From Runella defluvii (GTDB lineage Bacteria > Bacteroidota > Bacteroidia > Cytophagales > Spirosomataceae), in contig NZ_JACIBY010000004.1 of NCBI RefSeq assembly GCF_014195535.1, forward strand, positions 188,522-252,521: DNA of 64,000 nt, read 5' to 3'. Below are positions 42,999 through 52,850 of this stretch, piece by piece (the first letter of the stretch is position 1; every line of letters starts with the position of its first letter). The translations under genes and the position numbers were made by a program. A model generated the notes under the pieces. That model saw nothing but the letters and a program-made list of their open reading frames with translations, had not been told where the DNA came from and ran no database searches.

Positions 42999-43247
42999 TT
43001 ACTCCTCCTTTTTTAAATTTAAAGCGTCAAATGGGCTTTTGATGTTTTCGATTGTACGCTTACTCACGTGCGTATAACGCAATGTAGTTTTGAGGTCGTT
43101 ATGCCCTAACAGTTCTTGAATCAGTTTGGTATCGGTACCTGCCTCGTGCAAGTGAGTAGCATGGGGTATAAAGTGGCATTGTTTAAACCTCACATACTGG
43201 TTGTTGTATAAGATGTTTTGAGTAAAAATAGGAAGCATCAAGTACAT
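42999..43247 (-). pseudogene. Tyrosine recombinase (integrase) C-terminal fragment
   Basis: [20 protein letters not shown] and then [17 protein letters not shown] are the last catalytic part of a XerC/D-type integrase, with the second His and the nucleophilic Tyr. Upstream homology stops near 43180: the HxxR motif is lost (HFIPHATHL instead of the usual HTLRHSFATHL), and the rest of the protein is missing. The open frame to 43247 is unrelated. It marks an old mobile element near the R-M system. Confidence 0.8.
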
Positions 43248-43305
43248 TTAACACCTTCTTTCTCCTACCTTCGCAGCAGATTTTATCAGTAAACTTTGAG
43301 CACGT

Positions 43306-46300
43306 ATGCAAAGCGTTCGTTCTACTTCTCAACCCATCAGAATCGTCACGGCGGCGAGTCTCTTTGATGGCCACGATGCCGCCATCAACATCATGCGCCG
43401 CCTCATGCAAGCCTCTGGGGCGGAAGTGATTCACTTGGGACATAATCGTTCGGTACAGGAGATTGTGGAGTGTGCCATCCAAGAAGACGCGCACGGCATC
43501 GCCATCACCAGCTACCAAGGGGGGCACGTGGAGTTTTTTAAGTACATGTACGACCTTCTGCAAGAACAAGGGGCAGGACATATCAAGATTTTTGGAGGTG
43601 GAGGGGGGACTATTTTACCCTCCGAAATCGCCGAGCTGCACGCCTACGGCATCACCCGCCTCTATTCGCCCGACGATGGCCGTGCTATGGGGTTACAGGG
43701 AATGATTGATGATTTGTTAAAGAACTGCGATTTTCCCTTGGTTGATAGTCAACAGTCCATAGCCCATGGAATAAAAATAACTAAAAACCAACAGATTGCC
43801 AGAGCTATTACTGAAGCCGAATATTCCCTCCATTCTTCCTTTTTTCTCACTCCAGACTCCTCGCTTCTGACTCCTGTTTTGGGTATCACTGGTACGGGAG
43901 GGGCAGGAAAATCGTCGTTGGTGGACGAACTCATCCGACGATTTTTGCTCGATTTTGAAGATAAAACGTTGGCTGTTATTTCGGTAGATCCCTCCAAACG
44001 CAAAACGGGTGGGGCTTTGCTCGGCGACCGCATTCGGATGAACTCCCTGCACCCCGACATCGCCAAAGGACGGGTCTATATGCGTTCGCTAGCTACGCGC
44101 CAATCCAATTTGTCGCTGAGTCGGCACGTACAAGATGCCATTGATATTTGCAAAGCGGCTCATTTTGACCTAATTATCGTTGAAACTTCGGGCATTGGCC
44201 AGTCCGATACCGAAATTACCGAACATTCCGACGTCTCGCTGTACGTGATGACGGCGGAGTACGGCGCGGCTACGCAGTTGGAAAAAATCGACATGCTCGA
44301 TTTCGCCGACCTCATTGCCATCAATAAATTCGACAAACGTGGCTCGCTCGACGCCCTGCGCGACGTGCGCAAACAATACCGCCGCAATCATAACCTCTGG
44401 GATGTCCCCGACGACCAACTTCCCATCTTTGGCACCATGGCCAGTCAGTTCAACGACGAAGGTATGAACACGCTCTATGCCAAGGTGTTGGAGTTGCTGG
44501 AGGGCAAGGGGCAAGGAGCAAGGGGCGAAGGGCAAGGGGCAAAGGGTAGAGTGGAAAGTGCAAATGGGCAAGAGGCGAGTGGTAAAGGGCAATGGGTAAA
44601 GGGGGATAGAAAAAGCAAAAATTCGTCATTCGTCACTCGTCCCTCGTCATTCGGCATCATTCCCTCCGACCGCGTGCGGTATTTGGCCGAAATTGTGGAA
44701 AATGCCCGTGCGTATGAGCAGTTTGTCAACGACCAATGCGCCATTGCGCGGCAGTTGTACCAGTTGGACGGTACGCTCAAAACGTTGTCAACGCTTCCAA
44801 ATTTTGACAAATTGGAAGATTTTAAAGCCATCTATGGCGATTTGGAAGCTCGTTTGCATTATGACTGCAAACGCTTACTCGAACAGTGGCCCGAAACGGT
44901 CAAAAAATACCGCGCTGAAAAGTACCAGTTCAAAGTCCGTGACCGTATCATCGAACAAGACCTGTGGCACGAAACCCTTTCGCACCTCAAAATCCCCAAA
45001 ATAGCCTTGCCCAAGTACCACGATTGGGGCGATATTTTACGGTGGTTGCTGACCGAAAACGTCCCTGGCGAATACCCCTATACGTCGGGTGTGTTTCCGC
45101 TCAAACGTGAGGGCGAAGATCCTACGCGGATGTTTGCGGGAGAAGGTGGCCCCGAACGCACCAACCGCCGTTTCCATTACGTCTCCAAAGGGATGCCCGC
45201 CAAACGCCTGTCCACGGCCTTCGATTCGGTGACGCTCTACGGCGAGGATCCCGACCTACGCCCCGACATTTACGGGAAAGTAGGGAACTCAGGCGTGAGT
45301 GTCTGCACCCTCGATGATGCCAAAAAACTATACAGTGGCTTTGACCTCTGCGACCCCAACACCTCGGTGTCGATGACCATCAACGGCCCCGCACCTATTG
45401 TCTTGGCGTTTTTCCTAAATGCGGCCATTGATCAGCAGTGTGAGAAGTACCTGCAAAACCCCACCCTCGGTCCCTCCCCTGTAGGGAGGGAGGTAATAGG
45501 GGAACAAAAATCCCCCTCGCCTGAAAGGAGAGGGGCTAGGGGTGAGGTTGCCTACCAAGGTGAGGTTCCCGAAGGCAACAACGGCCTCGGGTTGGCGCTC
45601 CTCGGCGCGACGGGCGACCAAGTGCTGCCTACCGACGTCTATCAAAGAATCAAAGCCGATACCCTGCGTCAAGTACGCGGAACGGTACAAGCTGACATTT
45701 TGAAAGAAGACCAAGCGCAGAACACTTGCATCTTTAGCACCGAGTTTGCGCTCAAACTGATGGGCGACATTCAGCAGTATTTTATTGAAAATCAAGTTCG
45801 AAATTTCTATTCGGTGTCGATTTCGGGTTACCACATTGCGGAGGCGGGAGCTAATCCTATTTCGCAGCTGGCGTTTACATTGTCCAATGGTTTTACCTTT
45901 GTGGAATACTACCTCAGTCGTGGTATGCACATCGACGATTTTGCGCCTAACTTGTCGTTTTTCTTCTCCAACGGAATGGACCCTGAATACACCGTTTTGG
46001 GGCGCGTAGCGCGGCGGATTTGGGCCAAAGCCATGAAAAACAAGTACAAAGGCAACGACCGTAGTCAAAAACTCAAGTACCACATTCAGACGTCGGGGCG
46101 GAGTTTGCACGCGCAAGAGATAGCATTCAACGACATTCGAACGACCTTGCAAGCGTTGTTGGCGATTTATGACAACTGCAACTCGTTGCACACCAACGCC
46201 TACGACGAGGCCATCACGACTCCTACGGAAGAAAGCGTGCGTCGGGCGATGGCGATACAATTGATTATCAACCGCGAGTTTGGGTTGACCAAAAACGAAA

Positions 46301-46776
46301 ACCCACTGCAAGGAGCGTTTATTGTAGAAGAATTGACTGACTTGGTAGAGGAAGCCGTTTACCAAGAGTTTTTGAGCATCAACGAACGTGGGGGAGTGTT
46401 GGGGGCGATGGAACGCATGTACCAACGCAGCAAAATACAAGAGGAGTCGATGTACTACGAAATGCAGAAGCACACGGGGGCGTTGCCGATTATCGGGGTT
46501 AATACATTTTTGGACGAAAAAGGCTCTCCCACGACACTCCCCGCTGAAATCATCCGCTCGACCGACGACGAAAAACAATACGCCGTTGCGTCGAGAAAAG
46601 CGTTTCAGCAGCGCAACGAAGCCCAAGCCAAGGCCGCATTGGCGACGCTACAACAAGTGGCGTTGCAAGGCGGTAATTTGTTTGAATGCTTAATGGAGAC
46701 GGTGAAAGTATGCACGCTCGGCCAAATTTCGGCGGCCTTGTACCAAGTAGGAGGCCAGTACCGCCGAAATATGTGA
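43306..46776 (+). CDS. icmF: Fused isobutyryl-CoA mutase (IcmF)
   Basis: 1,156 residues. Order: B12-binding domain ([16 protein letters not shown] supplies the DxHxxG-like His, about 12-140), P-loop G-protein chaperone (GTGGAGKSS at 196-204, [12 protein letters not shown]), then the substrate-binding mutase TIM barrel ([20 protein letters not shown] onward; [20 protein letters not shown]). IcmF isomerises isobutyryl-CoA and n-butyryl-CoA with adenosylcobalamin and carries its own GTPase chaperone. Three linkers contain simple repeat-derived sequence: 146-190, 400-449 and 721-747. Promoter element TACCTTCG at 43266-43273 is near-consensus. Confidence 0.95.
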   Translation: MQSVRSTSQPIRIVTAASLFDGHDAAINIMRRLMQASGAEVIHLGHNRSVQEIVECAIQEDAHGIAITSYQGGHVEFFKYMYDLLQEQGAGHIKIFGGGGGTILPSEIAELHAYGITRLYSPDDGRAMGLQGMIDDLLKNCDFPLVDSQQSIAHGIKITKNQQIARAITEAEYSLHSSFFLTPDSSLLTPVLGITGTGGAGKSSLVDELIRRFLLDFEDKTLAVISVDPSKRKTGGALLGDRIRMNSLHPDIAKGRVYMRSLATRQSNLSLSRHVQDAIDICKAAHFDLIIVETSGIGQSDTEITEHSDVSLYVMTAEYGAATQLEKIDMLDFADLIAINKFDKRGSLDALRDVRKQYRRNHNLWDVPDDQLPIFGTMASQFNDEGMNTLYAKVLELLEGKGQGARGEGQGAKGRVESANGQEASGKGQWVKGDRKSKNSSFVTRPSSFGIIPSDRVRYLAEIVENARAYEQFVNDQCAIARQLYQLDGTLKTLSTLPNFDKLEDFKAIYGDLEARLHYDCKRLLEQWPETVKKYRAEKYQFKVRDRIIEQDLWHETLSHLKIPKIALPKYHDWGDILRWLLTENVPGEYPYTSGVFPLKREGEDPTRMFAGEGGPERTNRRFHYVSKGMPAKRLSTAFDSVTLYGEDPDLRPDIYGKVGNSGVSVCTLDDAKKLYSGFDLCDPNTSVSMTINGPAPIVLAFFLNAAIDQQCEKYLQNPTLGPSPVGREVIGEQKSPSPERRGARGEVAYQGEVPEGNNGLGLALLGATGDQVLPTDVYQRIKADTLRQVRGTVQADILKEDQAQNTCIFSTEFALKLMGDIQQYFIENQVRNFYSVSISGYHIAEAGANPISQLAFTLSNGFTFVEYYLSRGMHIDDFAPNLSFFFSNGMDPEYTVLGRVARRIWAKAMKNKYKGNDRSQKLKYHIQTSGRSLHAQEIAFNDIRTTLQALLAIYDNCNSLHTNAYDEAITTPTEESVRRAMAIQLIINREFGLTKNENPLQGAFIVEELTDLVEEAVYQEFLSINERGGVLGAMERMYQRSKIQEESMYYEMQKHTGALPIIGVNTFLDEKGSPTTLPAEIIRSTDDEKQYAVASRKAFQQRNEAQAKAALATLQQVALQGGNLFECLMETVKVCTLGQISAALYQVGGQYRRNM
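43741..43875 (+). repeat. Repeat-derived insertion in icmF linker 1
   Basis: GATAGTCAACAGTCCATAGC near 43744 and a C/T-rich TCACTCCAGACTCCTCGCTT then CTGACTCCT run (43847-43875) lie exactly between the B12-binding domain and the P-loop. Frame is kept. Confidence 0.6.
44503..44655 (+). repeat. Tandem GGGCAAGG-type repeats in icmF linker 2
   Basis: Repeated GGGCAAGGGGCAAGGAGCAA, GGGCGAAGGG and AAAGGGTA words, then TCGTCATTCGTCACTCGTCC, encode a Gly/Lys/Gln-rich linker ([16 protein letters not shown]) between the G domain and the mutase half. Frame is kept through the block. Confidence 0.75.
45466..45545 (+). repeat. Palindromic repeats inside icmF linker 3
   Basis: TCCCTCCC CTGTA GGGAGGGA (45471-45491) is a perfect 8-bp stem, followed by CCCCTC ... 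GAGGGG (near 45512-45534). The encoded [20 protein letters not shown] stretch takes the place of the normal linker before [13 protein letters not shown]. Confidence 0.75.
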
Positions 46777-46789
46777 TGTTGGAACATGA

Positions 46790-49700
46790 TTAAAACTTCA
46801 CCCCCGAAAACTTGCCGTTGTTTCGTCGCCAAATGGAGTTGTCGTTGGCGTTGATTTCACCGTCTAAGTTGAAGTCGCTGAGTTTGTAGAGCCCAAATTT
46901 GCCGTTTTCGTTGAGCCAAATTGAAGCATCGTTGGCATTCACTTCGGCAAAAGACGTTTTATAGGAATCGGCAGCAAAAAGACAGAAAACACTGCCAACT
47001 TGCAACTGCCCCGACGCGGGAAGCCCCGCAGGCACGTACGATTGGCGTTTGGTGAAGTCATAGCTAATTGTATTGTTTACGACGGCTACAGCATCGTGCG
47101 ATACCGCGCCGATGTGGTTGCGGTGTTCGATGGCCACAAACAATGTTTGGGTAGGATTAACGACGGGACAAGCCCCCGTGGTTTGTACAGTACCGTCTTT
47201 AAAAAGCAGCCCCGAGGTCTTAAAGATAGTCGAACTTGCTTCTTCGGGCGACGTCCGTAGCGAAACCAATACCCAGTCAACGACATCAGGGGAATAGATT
47301 TCAGAGCCTTCGCTGCCAGGATAATTCCAAGGTGCATTTTTGTAGGGCTGACCAGCTGCGGTTTTGGTTGCCAAGGCATCCTTAGGCGTTTGCCCTGGCA
47401 ATAATCCAAGTTGGTTGAGCTTGGTGTGCATGGTGGTTCCATTCATGGCACCTTCCAACAATACTTTGGTTTCGATACAAGCCGTTACTTGAGACGGCGG
47501 GCTTACCAGTACCGTAATCAACGAGCGGTCGCTTTCGCAGCCGTTTACGGTTTGGGTTACATAATAAGATGTACTTCCTATGGAGGTCGTAGAAGGGGTG
47601 GGAGCCGTCAAATTGCCCGTTCCACCAGTGGATGAACTGTACCATTTTAAGGAGCTACCAGTGGCACTCAGGGATGAGGGTGCTTGTCCTTGGGTATAAC
47701 TGACCGAACCAGAAACCGTAGGCGGAGCAGGTTTGGCTTTGATGGTGACGGGTATCATGGCACGGCTACTTTCGCACGAATTAACGGTTTGACTGACGTA
47801 ATACGCAACCGTGCGCGCTGTGGCCGACGAAGGGCTAGGGGCAGTACTACTGGCCGTTCCGCCTACTGCAATGTCGTACCATTTTAGGTTTGAGCCAGTG
47901 GCGCTAAGTGGGTTGGTTGCATCGCCCTGACAATAGCTTGGTGGATTAACCACCTCTGGAAGGCTAGGTTTACTGCGAATGGTCACCATCACTTGCGTAC
48001 GGTTGCTTTCGCATCCGCTGATGGTTTGTGAAACAAAATAGCTCAAAATGTTGGGACTTGCAGTGGAAGGTGTAGGAGCCGTAGTGCTGCTTTCACCTCC
48101 CGTTGAAGAAGTGTACCACAACAAATCATTTCCAACCGCCGTGAGAGGTGATGCCGTTTGGCCTTGACAATACTCAACGTTAGACGCGCTAGGAGCAGTG
48201 GTTTTGGTGCCTACATTGACCTTGATTTCGGCGCGATTACTCTCGCAACCATTGAGGGTTTGGCTGACAAAATAAGAATTTGTTCCAACAGTACTTGTCG
48301 ATGGAATGGGAGCCCCTGAGGAGCCAGTACCTCCTGTGGCTACAGTGTACCACAACAAGGCCGTTCCGCTCGCCGAAAGTTGCAGTGCCGTCTGGCCTTG
48401 GCAGTAATTGAGACTGGCTACCGTGTGCGGAATATCTGGTCGGTTTTTGACATTTACGTTGATTTGAGTACGACTGCTTTCGCAGCCATTCACGGTTTGG
48501 GAAACAAAATAGCTGGTCAACGTAGCGGCGGAAGTTGAAGGGGTAGGGGCATTGGTTACGCCTGTTCCTCCAAAAGGTGCCGTGTACCATTTTAGGTTTG
48601 AGCCATTGGCCGTAAGGGCTGATGCCGTTTGGCCTTGGCAGTATTCGATGGACGTGGTAGCCGTAGGTGCTGTGGCTTGGCTCGCCACTATTACGTCGAT
48701 TTGCGCCCGTGTACTTTCACAATTATTGATGGTTTGGGTAACGTAGTACGACGTTGTGCCCGCGCTGCTCGTTGCTGGGGTAGGAGCGGAGGTGTTGCCA
48801 GTGCCGCCCGTTGCTTGGGTGTACCATTTTAGGCTTACGCCACCTGCGGAAAGGGCAGAAGCGGTTTGCCCAATACAATAATTGACAGGTGAACTCACGG
48901 TTGGTTTTGTCACCGAGGCACAATCGGCGGGTTCGTTGGCCAAGGCACCCACGCGTGGAATGTTGGCATCGAGCCAGCTGAGGCGTTGTTCTGTCCAGTT
49001 TTTAAACCAATCAATTTCTTCTTGGTAGGTATTTCCCCAGTAGTAATTGGGCCAAATCCATTCTCCCAACAGTGGCCAACGCTGAAAATTACGCACTTGA
49101 GACTCGCCAAGGAGCGCCACGTTTTGGTTCACAAAGCTGCTAATGTTGCTGTTGGTCCATTGATTTTGTCGAAGTTGCTGCCAGCGTTCACGGACTTTGA
49201 GGCAAAACTCACGGTCTTGAAGCAAACGTGCCCACCAAGTAGGAGTTTGCTTATCGTCTTGGGGACAAAACTCTCGCACAAAATCATACGCCCAGTGATT
49301 GGTTTCCCAGCCTTTGCAATAATTAGCGTTGCCGTATGAGTGGTCATAATCCCAAGCTGGCCCCATCTTAATTTTAGAATCGCGGCTATCGCGGTCTTTG
49401 TAGAAAAAAACACTTAGGCGGTAAGCATCAATGTTGTAGGTGAGTTCGGTAAGCAAAAAATAATCTACAAAGGTATTGACGTCAATGTACTTGGCATATC
49501 CATTGGTCGGGTCTTTAAAATTGGGGCCGTTGAGGGTATGCTCAAAATTGGTAAAGTGGTTTTTGATGTATTCAAATTGCGCGGTGGTAATATCATCTTT
49601 CTTGGGGTATTCAAGCATGATGTTGATTTCCATCAGGTTGTTGGCAGGATAAGGCGATTTCCAGTAAGCGTCGGCACTGCCCGTATTTTTATCTACTTTC

Positions 49701-50317
49701 AGGATGTAGCCTCCCGTAAGGGCATCGCCTGAATTATCAGCGGGTTTGAGTGAGGCAATGTTGACCCGATTCGCATCCCGTTTTATTTTTTCCATCAATA
49801 TATAAACGCCTTTATAATCGCCATCAATCACCAACTCAACAAACTTGGTACGCGTAGCATACATCCCCATTTGGTTCGACAAGTGGTACGTCAGTACGTC
49901 GCGCATGAGGGTTTTGTCGGTGTAGCTGGCATTCAGAATCCAGTCGCTTTCTTTGGGCATTCCCAACAAAGAGACCTTGAGGTCGTCGCCTGTTTCGGTA
50001 CGGGTTTCAAAACCGTAGGGTTTTTTGGGAAAAAATTGGGAAGATGAGCCACGGTGCTCAATCCCTACCGTTCCGTTGAAATTATTGAAAGGGTCGGGTT
50101 GGTTATTATTGGCAGGGTTTCGGTAATAATTTCGATTCCCTGGCCCATTGTCAATAATGCCCATTTTGACGTTTACCTTGGGGTTATCGGCAATCGTTTG
50201 CCCTTCGGTCGAAACAACAATAATGGGGAGATTGGAAGATGTAAATGTTTGACCAAAGATATTGGAAAATGAGCCAATTATCAGAAAAAGTATTCCAAAT
50301 GTGTAGAATTTAGGCAT
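46790..50317 (-). CDS. Secreted CotH-kinase-like protein with six Ig-like repeats
   Basis: 1,175 residues. Signal peptide (FYTFGILFLIIGSFSNIFGQ), then a CotH domain about 28-455: GTVGIEHRGSSSQFFPKKPY, VSLLGMPKESDWILNASYTD, VELVIDGDYKGVYILMEKI and MGPAWDYDHSYGN. Six ~78-residue repeats follow (YCQGQTASAL...LKWYT...GGTG...TSYYVSQTVNGCES), of the Bacteroidota Ig-like type. The C-terminus has a dockerin-like FNLDGEINANDNSIWRRNNG pair rather than a standard T9SS tail. CotH homologues can phosphorylate proteins; catalysis here is not shown. It converges on icmF with a 13-bp gap. Confidence 0.9.
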   Translation of the reverse strand: MPKFYTFGILFLIIGSFSNIFGQTFTSSNLPIIVVSTEGQTIADNPKVNVKMGIIDNGPGNRNYYRNPANNNQPDPFNNFNGTVGIEHRGSSSQFFPKKPYGFETRTETGDDLKVSLLGMPKESDWILNASYTDKTLMRDVLTYHLSNQMGMYATRTKFVELVIDGDYKGVYILMEKIKRDANRVNIASLKPADNSGDALTGGYILKVDKNTGSADAYWKSPYPANNLMEINIMLEYPKKDDITTAQFEYIKNHFTNFEHTLNGPNFKDPTNGYAKYIDVNTFVDYFLLTELTYNIDAYRLSVFFYKDRDSRDSKIKMGPAWDYDHSYGNANYCKGWETNHWAYDFVREFCPQDDKQTPTWWARLLQDREFCLKVRERWQQLRQNQWTNSNISSFVNQNVALLGESQVRNFQRWPLLGEWIWPNYYWGNTYQEEIDWFKNWTEQRLSWLDANIPRVGALANEPADCASVTKPTVSSPVNYCIGQTASALSAGGVSLKWYTQATGGTGNTSAPTPATSSAGTTSYYVTQTINNCESTRAQIDVIVASQATAPTATTSIEYCQGQTASALTANGSNLKWYTAPFGGTGVTNAPTPSTSAATLTSYFVSQTVNGCESSRTQINVNVKNRPDIPHTVASLNYCQGQTALQLSASGTALLWYTVATGGTGSSGAPIPSTSTVGTNSYFVSQTLNGCESNRAEIKVNVGTKTTAPSASNVEYCQGQTASPLTAVGNDLLWYTSSTGGESSTTAPTPSTASPNILSYFVSQTISGCESNRTQVMVTIRSKPSLPEVVNPPSYCQGDATNPLSATGSNLKWYDIAVGGTASSTAPSPSSATARTVAYYVSQTVNSCESSRAMIPVTIKAKPAPPTVSGSVSYTQGQAPSSLSATGSSLKWYSSSTGGTGNLTAPTPSTTSIGSTSYYVTQTVNGCESDRSLITVLVSPPSQVTACIETKVLLEGAMNGTTMHTKLNQLGLLPGQTPKDALATKTAAGQPYKNAPWNYPGSEGSEIYSPDVVDWVLVSLRTSPEEASSTIFKTSGLLFKDGTVQTTGACPVVNPTQTLFVAIEHRNHIGAVSHDAVAVVNNTISYDFTKRQSYVPAGLPASGQLQVGSVFCLFAADSYKTSFAEVNANDASIWLNENGKFGLYKLSDFNLDGEINANDNSIWRRNNGKFSGVKF
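47500..48915 (-). repeat. Six tandem ~236-bp coding repeats in the CotH gene
   Basis: Each unit encodes YCxGQ..S.L.A.G..L.WY...GGT....P.PSTS.....SYFVSQT.NGCES.R. Units differ at many sites, so they are old duplications under selection. The unit nearest the C-terminus replaces the first Cys by Thr (SYTQGQ). Confidence 0.9.
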
Positions 50318-50391
50318 GGTCGCTGAGTGATCTGATTTGCTATTTTAGCTCTTGAACAAAAACCGTACCACTTTCGCGTTTTAGAATTTTG

Positions 50392-50399
50392 TACCTTTG
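50392..50399 (+). promoter_or_regulatory. -7 promoter element of rbfA
   Basis: TACCTTTG matches TANNTTTG. Transcription would start about 50405, next to the in-frame ATG at 50408, which makes the ATG at 50438 the better start. No spaced TTTG (-33) was found. Confidence 0.5.
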
Positions 50400-50437
50400 C
50401 AAAAAAGATGGAAAGTACGTTCCATCGACCTATATGT

Positions 50438-50821
50438 ATGGAATCGAAAAGACAACAAAAAGTGGCGCGTCAAATCCAAAAAGATTTGAGCGATATATTT
50501 CAAAAAGAAGGCCGTTCGTGGTTTGACAATGCCTTTATTACAGTGACCGTCGTGCGTATGTCGCCTGATTTGAGTGTTGCAAGGGTGTATTTGAGTTTTT
50601 TGGCTGCCAAAAACAAAGGATTATTGCTCGAACAAATCCAAGAACGCCACAAATCCATTCGTCAGCTGTTAGGAACGAAAATTCGCCACCAACTTCGCAT
50701 TGTACCTGAGTTACACTATTACCTGGATGACACTGCCGAGTATGCTGCCAAGATGGACTCACTCTTTGCGGGACTGACTATTCCACCGCCTGTTGATGGC
50801 GAAACACCTGACAACGAATAA
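50438..50821 (+). CDS. rbfA: Ribosome-binding factor A
   Basis: 127 residues from the ATG at 50438 (MESKRQQKVARQIQKDLSDI), the standard start; an ATG at 50408 would begin only 3 bases after the predicted transcript start. KH-type fold with FITVTVVRMSPDLSVARVYL and LHYYLDDTAEYAAKMD at the C-terminal helix. RbfA binds the 30S subunit near helix 1 of 16S rRNA and is needed for late 30S maturation. Confidence 0.93.
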   Translation: MESKRQQKVARQIQKDLSDIFQKEGRSWFDNAFITVTVVRMSPDLSVARVYLSFLAAKNKGLLLEQIQERHKSIRQLLGTKIRHQLRIVPELHYYLDDTAEYAAKMDSLFAGLTIPPPVDGETPDNE

Positions 50822-50890
50822 TATACTATTTGTGTTGGCCGCTCTTCACTGACCACTAACCGCTGTTTTGTTTTTTAACCCAACCAAAAA

Positions 50891-51964
50891 ATGACTTTAG
50901 AAGACATCCGTCGAGAAATTGATGCCATTGATGATCAATTACTTATTCTCCTCAATCAACGAATGCAGTGGGTGCATAAGGTAGGAGAATTAAAACGAGC
51001 TACTAAGACGGTGATTTATCGCCCCGAACGCGAAAAATCAATTTTGGATAGGCTTAACAAACAAAACAAAGGGATGCTGACGCCCGAGGCAATCGAGGCG
51101 ATTTATCTGGAGATTTTTGCCACGGCTAGAAATATTGAATTGCCCGAACGAATTGCCTATTTGGGACCCGAAGGAAGCTTTACCCACCAAGCGGCCGAAA
51201 GTCGTTTTGGTGGAATGAGTGAGTACATGACCCTTCCAACGATTAAATCGGTGTTTGAGGCTGTGGATACAGGGCGGGCAAAGTTTGGGGTAATTCCCAT
51301 CGAAAATAACCAAGAAGGGATTGTGTATGAGACGGTTGATTTGCTCAATGAAACCAATATTAGTATAGCTGCTGAGCTCAAAATTCCTGTGCATTTTGCC
51401 CTTGCCACAGAATGCGAAAATCCTTCTAAAATCAAGCGTATTTACTCAAAAGACATTGCTTTTCGCCAGTGTCGTGGGTTTTTAAACAAGTATTTTGAAC
51501 AAACGCAGCCCGAAGAAATTCAGGTAGAATCGACATCGAAAGCGGCTAAATTGGCTTCCGAAGACCCCGAAAGCGCGGCTATTTGCTCCGTGATTGCGGC
51601 ACGTTTGTTTAGTTTACCTGTACTTTTTGATAACATCGAAGATAACAGTAACAACCGCACTCGCTTTTTTATTTTGGCCAAAGATTTTATCAATCAGCCG
51701 AGTGAAAATGATAAAACGACAATCATTGCACGTTTGCCTGATACCGAGAAACCTGGGGTGTTGGCGGGCTTTCTTCAAGATTTTAAACGAGCGAATATCA
51801 ACTTAACCAAAATCGAAAGCCGCCCCTACAAAGGAAGCGAGGATTTTAATTTTTGGTTTTTTATTGAATTAGAAGGGTATTTCAAGGACGAGAATGTACA
51901 GAAAGTGTTTAAAAAACACCGCAGTTATATCAAATTACTTGGTAGCTACGTTAAGAACACGTAA
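50891..51964 (+). CDS. pheA: Bifunctional chorismate mutase / prephenate dehydratase
   Basis: 357 residues. AroQ-type chorismate mutase at 1-80 (DIRREIDAIDDQLLILLNQR, with RPEREKSIL), prephenate dehydratase at 88-270 (IAYLGPEGSFTHQAAESRFG, FGVIPIENNQEG, NRTRFFIL) and a C-terminal ACT domain with the Phe-sensing ESRPYKG motif. It makes phenylpyruvate for phenylalanine. The ESRP signature suggests feedback inhibition by Phe. The next gene csaA starts 13 bp after its stop. Confidence 0.95.
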   Translation: MTLEDIRREIDAIDDQLLILLNQRMQWVHKVGELKRATKTVIYRPEREKSILDRLNKQNKGMLTPEAIEAIYLEIFATARNIELPERIAYLGPEGSFTHQAAESRFGGMSEYMTLPTIKSVFEAVDTGRAKFGVIPIENNQEGIVYETVDLLNETNISIAAELKIPVHFALATECENPSKIKRIYSKDIAFRQCRGFLNKYFEQTQPEEIQVESTSKAAKLASEDPESAAICSVIAARLFSLPVLFDNIEDNSNNRTRFFILAKDFINQPSENDKTTIIARLPDTEKPGVLAGFLQDFKRANINLTKIESRPYKGSEDFNFWFFIELEGYFKDENVQKVFKKHRSYIKLLGSYVKNT

Positions 51965-51976
51965 AAAATAGCGACA

Positions 51977-52312
51977 ATGGATATTTCGTGGCAAGAGTTT
52001 GAAAAAGTGGAACTTCGCGCAGGAACAATTGTGCAGGTGGAAGACTTTCAAAAAGCGCGGAAACCAGCCTACAAAATTTGGGTTGATTTAGGAGTCGAAA
52101 TCGGGACAAAGCGCAGTTCGGCGCAGGTAACGAAGCTTTATTCAAAAGAAGAACTGCTAGGTCGCCAAGTGATTTGTGTGACCAACTTTCCCCCAAAACA
52201 AGTGGCCGATTTTATGTCGGAAGTACTCGTGACGGGATTTGTGCTGCCCGATGGCGAAGTGGTGCTGTCTCAGCCCGAGCGCCCCGTCCCCAATGGAGCC
52301 CGTTTGGCCTAA
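51977..52312 (+). CDS. csaA: CsaA-type tRNA-binding-domain protein
   Basis: 111 residues, an OB-fold EMAP/tRNA-bind domain: FEKVELRAGTIVQVEDFQKA, WVDLGVEIGTKRSSAQVTKL, CVTNFPPKQVADFMSEVL. The family acts as a dimeric chaperone or tRNA-binding protein, called CsaA from its effect on secretion. It is 13 bp after pheA and 17 bp before the GH20 fragment. Confidence 0.9.
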   Translation: MDISWQEFEKVELRAGTIVQVEDFQKARKPAYKIWVDLGVEIGTKRSSAQVTKLYSKEELLGRQVICVTNFPPKQVADFMSEVLVTGFVLPDGEVVLSQPERPVPNGARLA

Positions 52313-52328
52313 TTCAAGAACGAAAAAG

Positions 52329-52811
52329 GTGAAAAAAGTTTGCTTGTATCTGTGGTTAAGCGTAGCAAGTTGGGGGGCAGCCTTGGCGCAGTCAACCTAC
52401 CCGATTGTTCCCAAACCAGCGCATTTAGTGCCTAAAAATGGCCATTTTATTTTCCCCAAAACTTTGCTGATTGCCGTCACTAGCACCGACCCGCACTTGC
52501 GCCACTTCGCAGAAGAGTTTGCGCAAACCATTGGGCTGGTGTCGGGGCATGATACGCGCGTGTTTGCGGGCAATTTTCGCGTCAAAGAAGGCATCAATCT
52601 TGTACCAGGCAAAGACCTGAAATTAGGCCATAAAGGCTACTTTTTGGATATTTCACCCCAGCGTATCGTCATTACAGCCGAGCAGCCGCAAGGATTTGCT
52701 GCGGGTATCCACGCCCTGAAGCAACTCATGCCACAGGCCATTATGGGTGCCCAGCGCGTACAAGGAGTTGACTGGAAAATACCCTGTTGTTACATCGAAG
52801 ACCAACCTTAA
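52329..52811 (+). pseudogene. Truncated GH20 beta-N-acetylhexosaminidase (N-terminal domain only)
   Basis: 160 residues from a GTG at 52329. A signal peptide (CLYLWLSVASWGAALAQS) is followed by the GH20b beta-alpha fold (YPIVPKPAHLVPKNGHFIFP; GYFLDISPQRIVITAEQPQG; GIHALKQLMPQ). It stops at CCYIEDQP, where a complete enzyme continues as RFSYRG and the catalytic (beta/alpha)8 barrel. No barrel sequence follows; the DUF4403 gene starts 40 bp on. It cannot be a hydrolase in this form. Confidence 0.75.
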
Positions 52812-52850
52812 TTTAACCCAAAATAACGCGTGCTTTTGCACCTAACTGCC

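Noticed and set aside
45415-46626. 403-codon open frame on the minus strand
   Set aside because: It is antisense to the conserved mutase domain of icmF, is Arg/Val-rich and has no family features; it is a shadow of the GC-biased codons.
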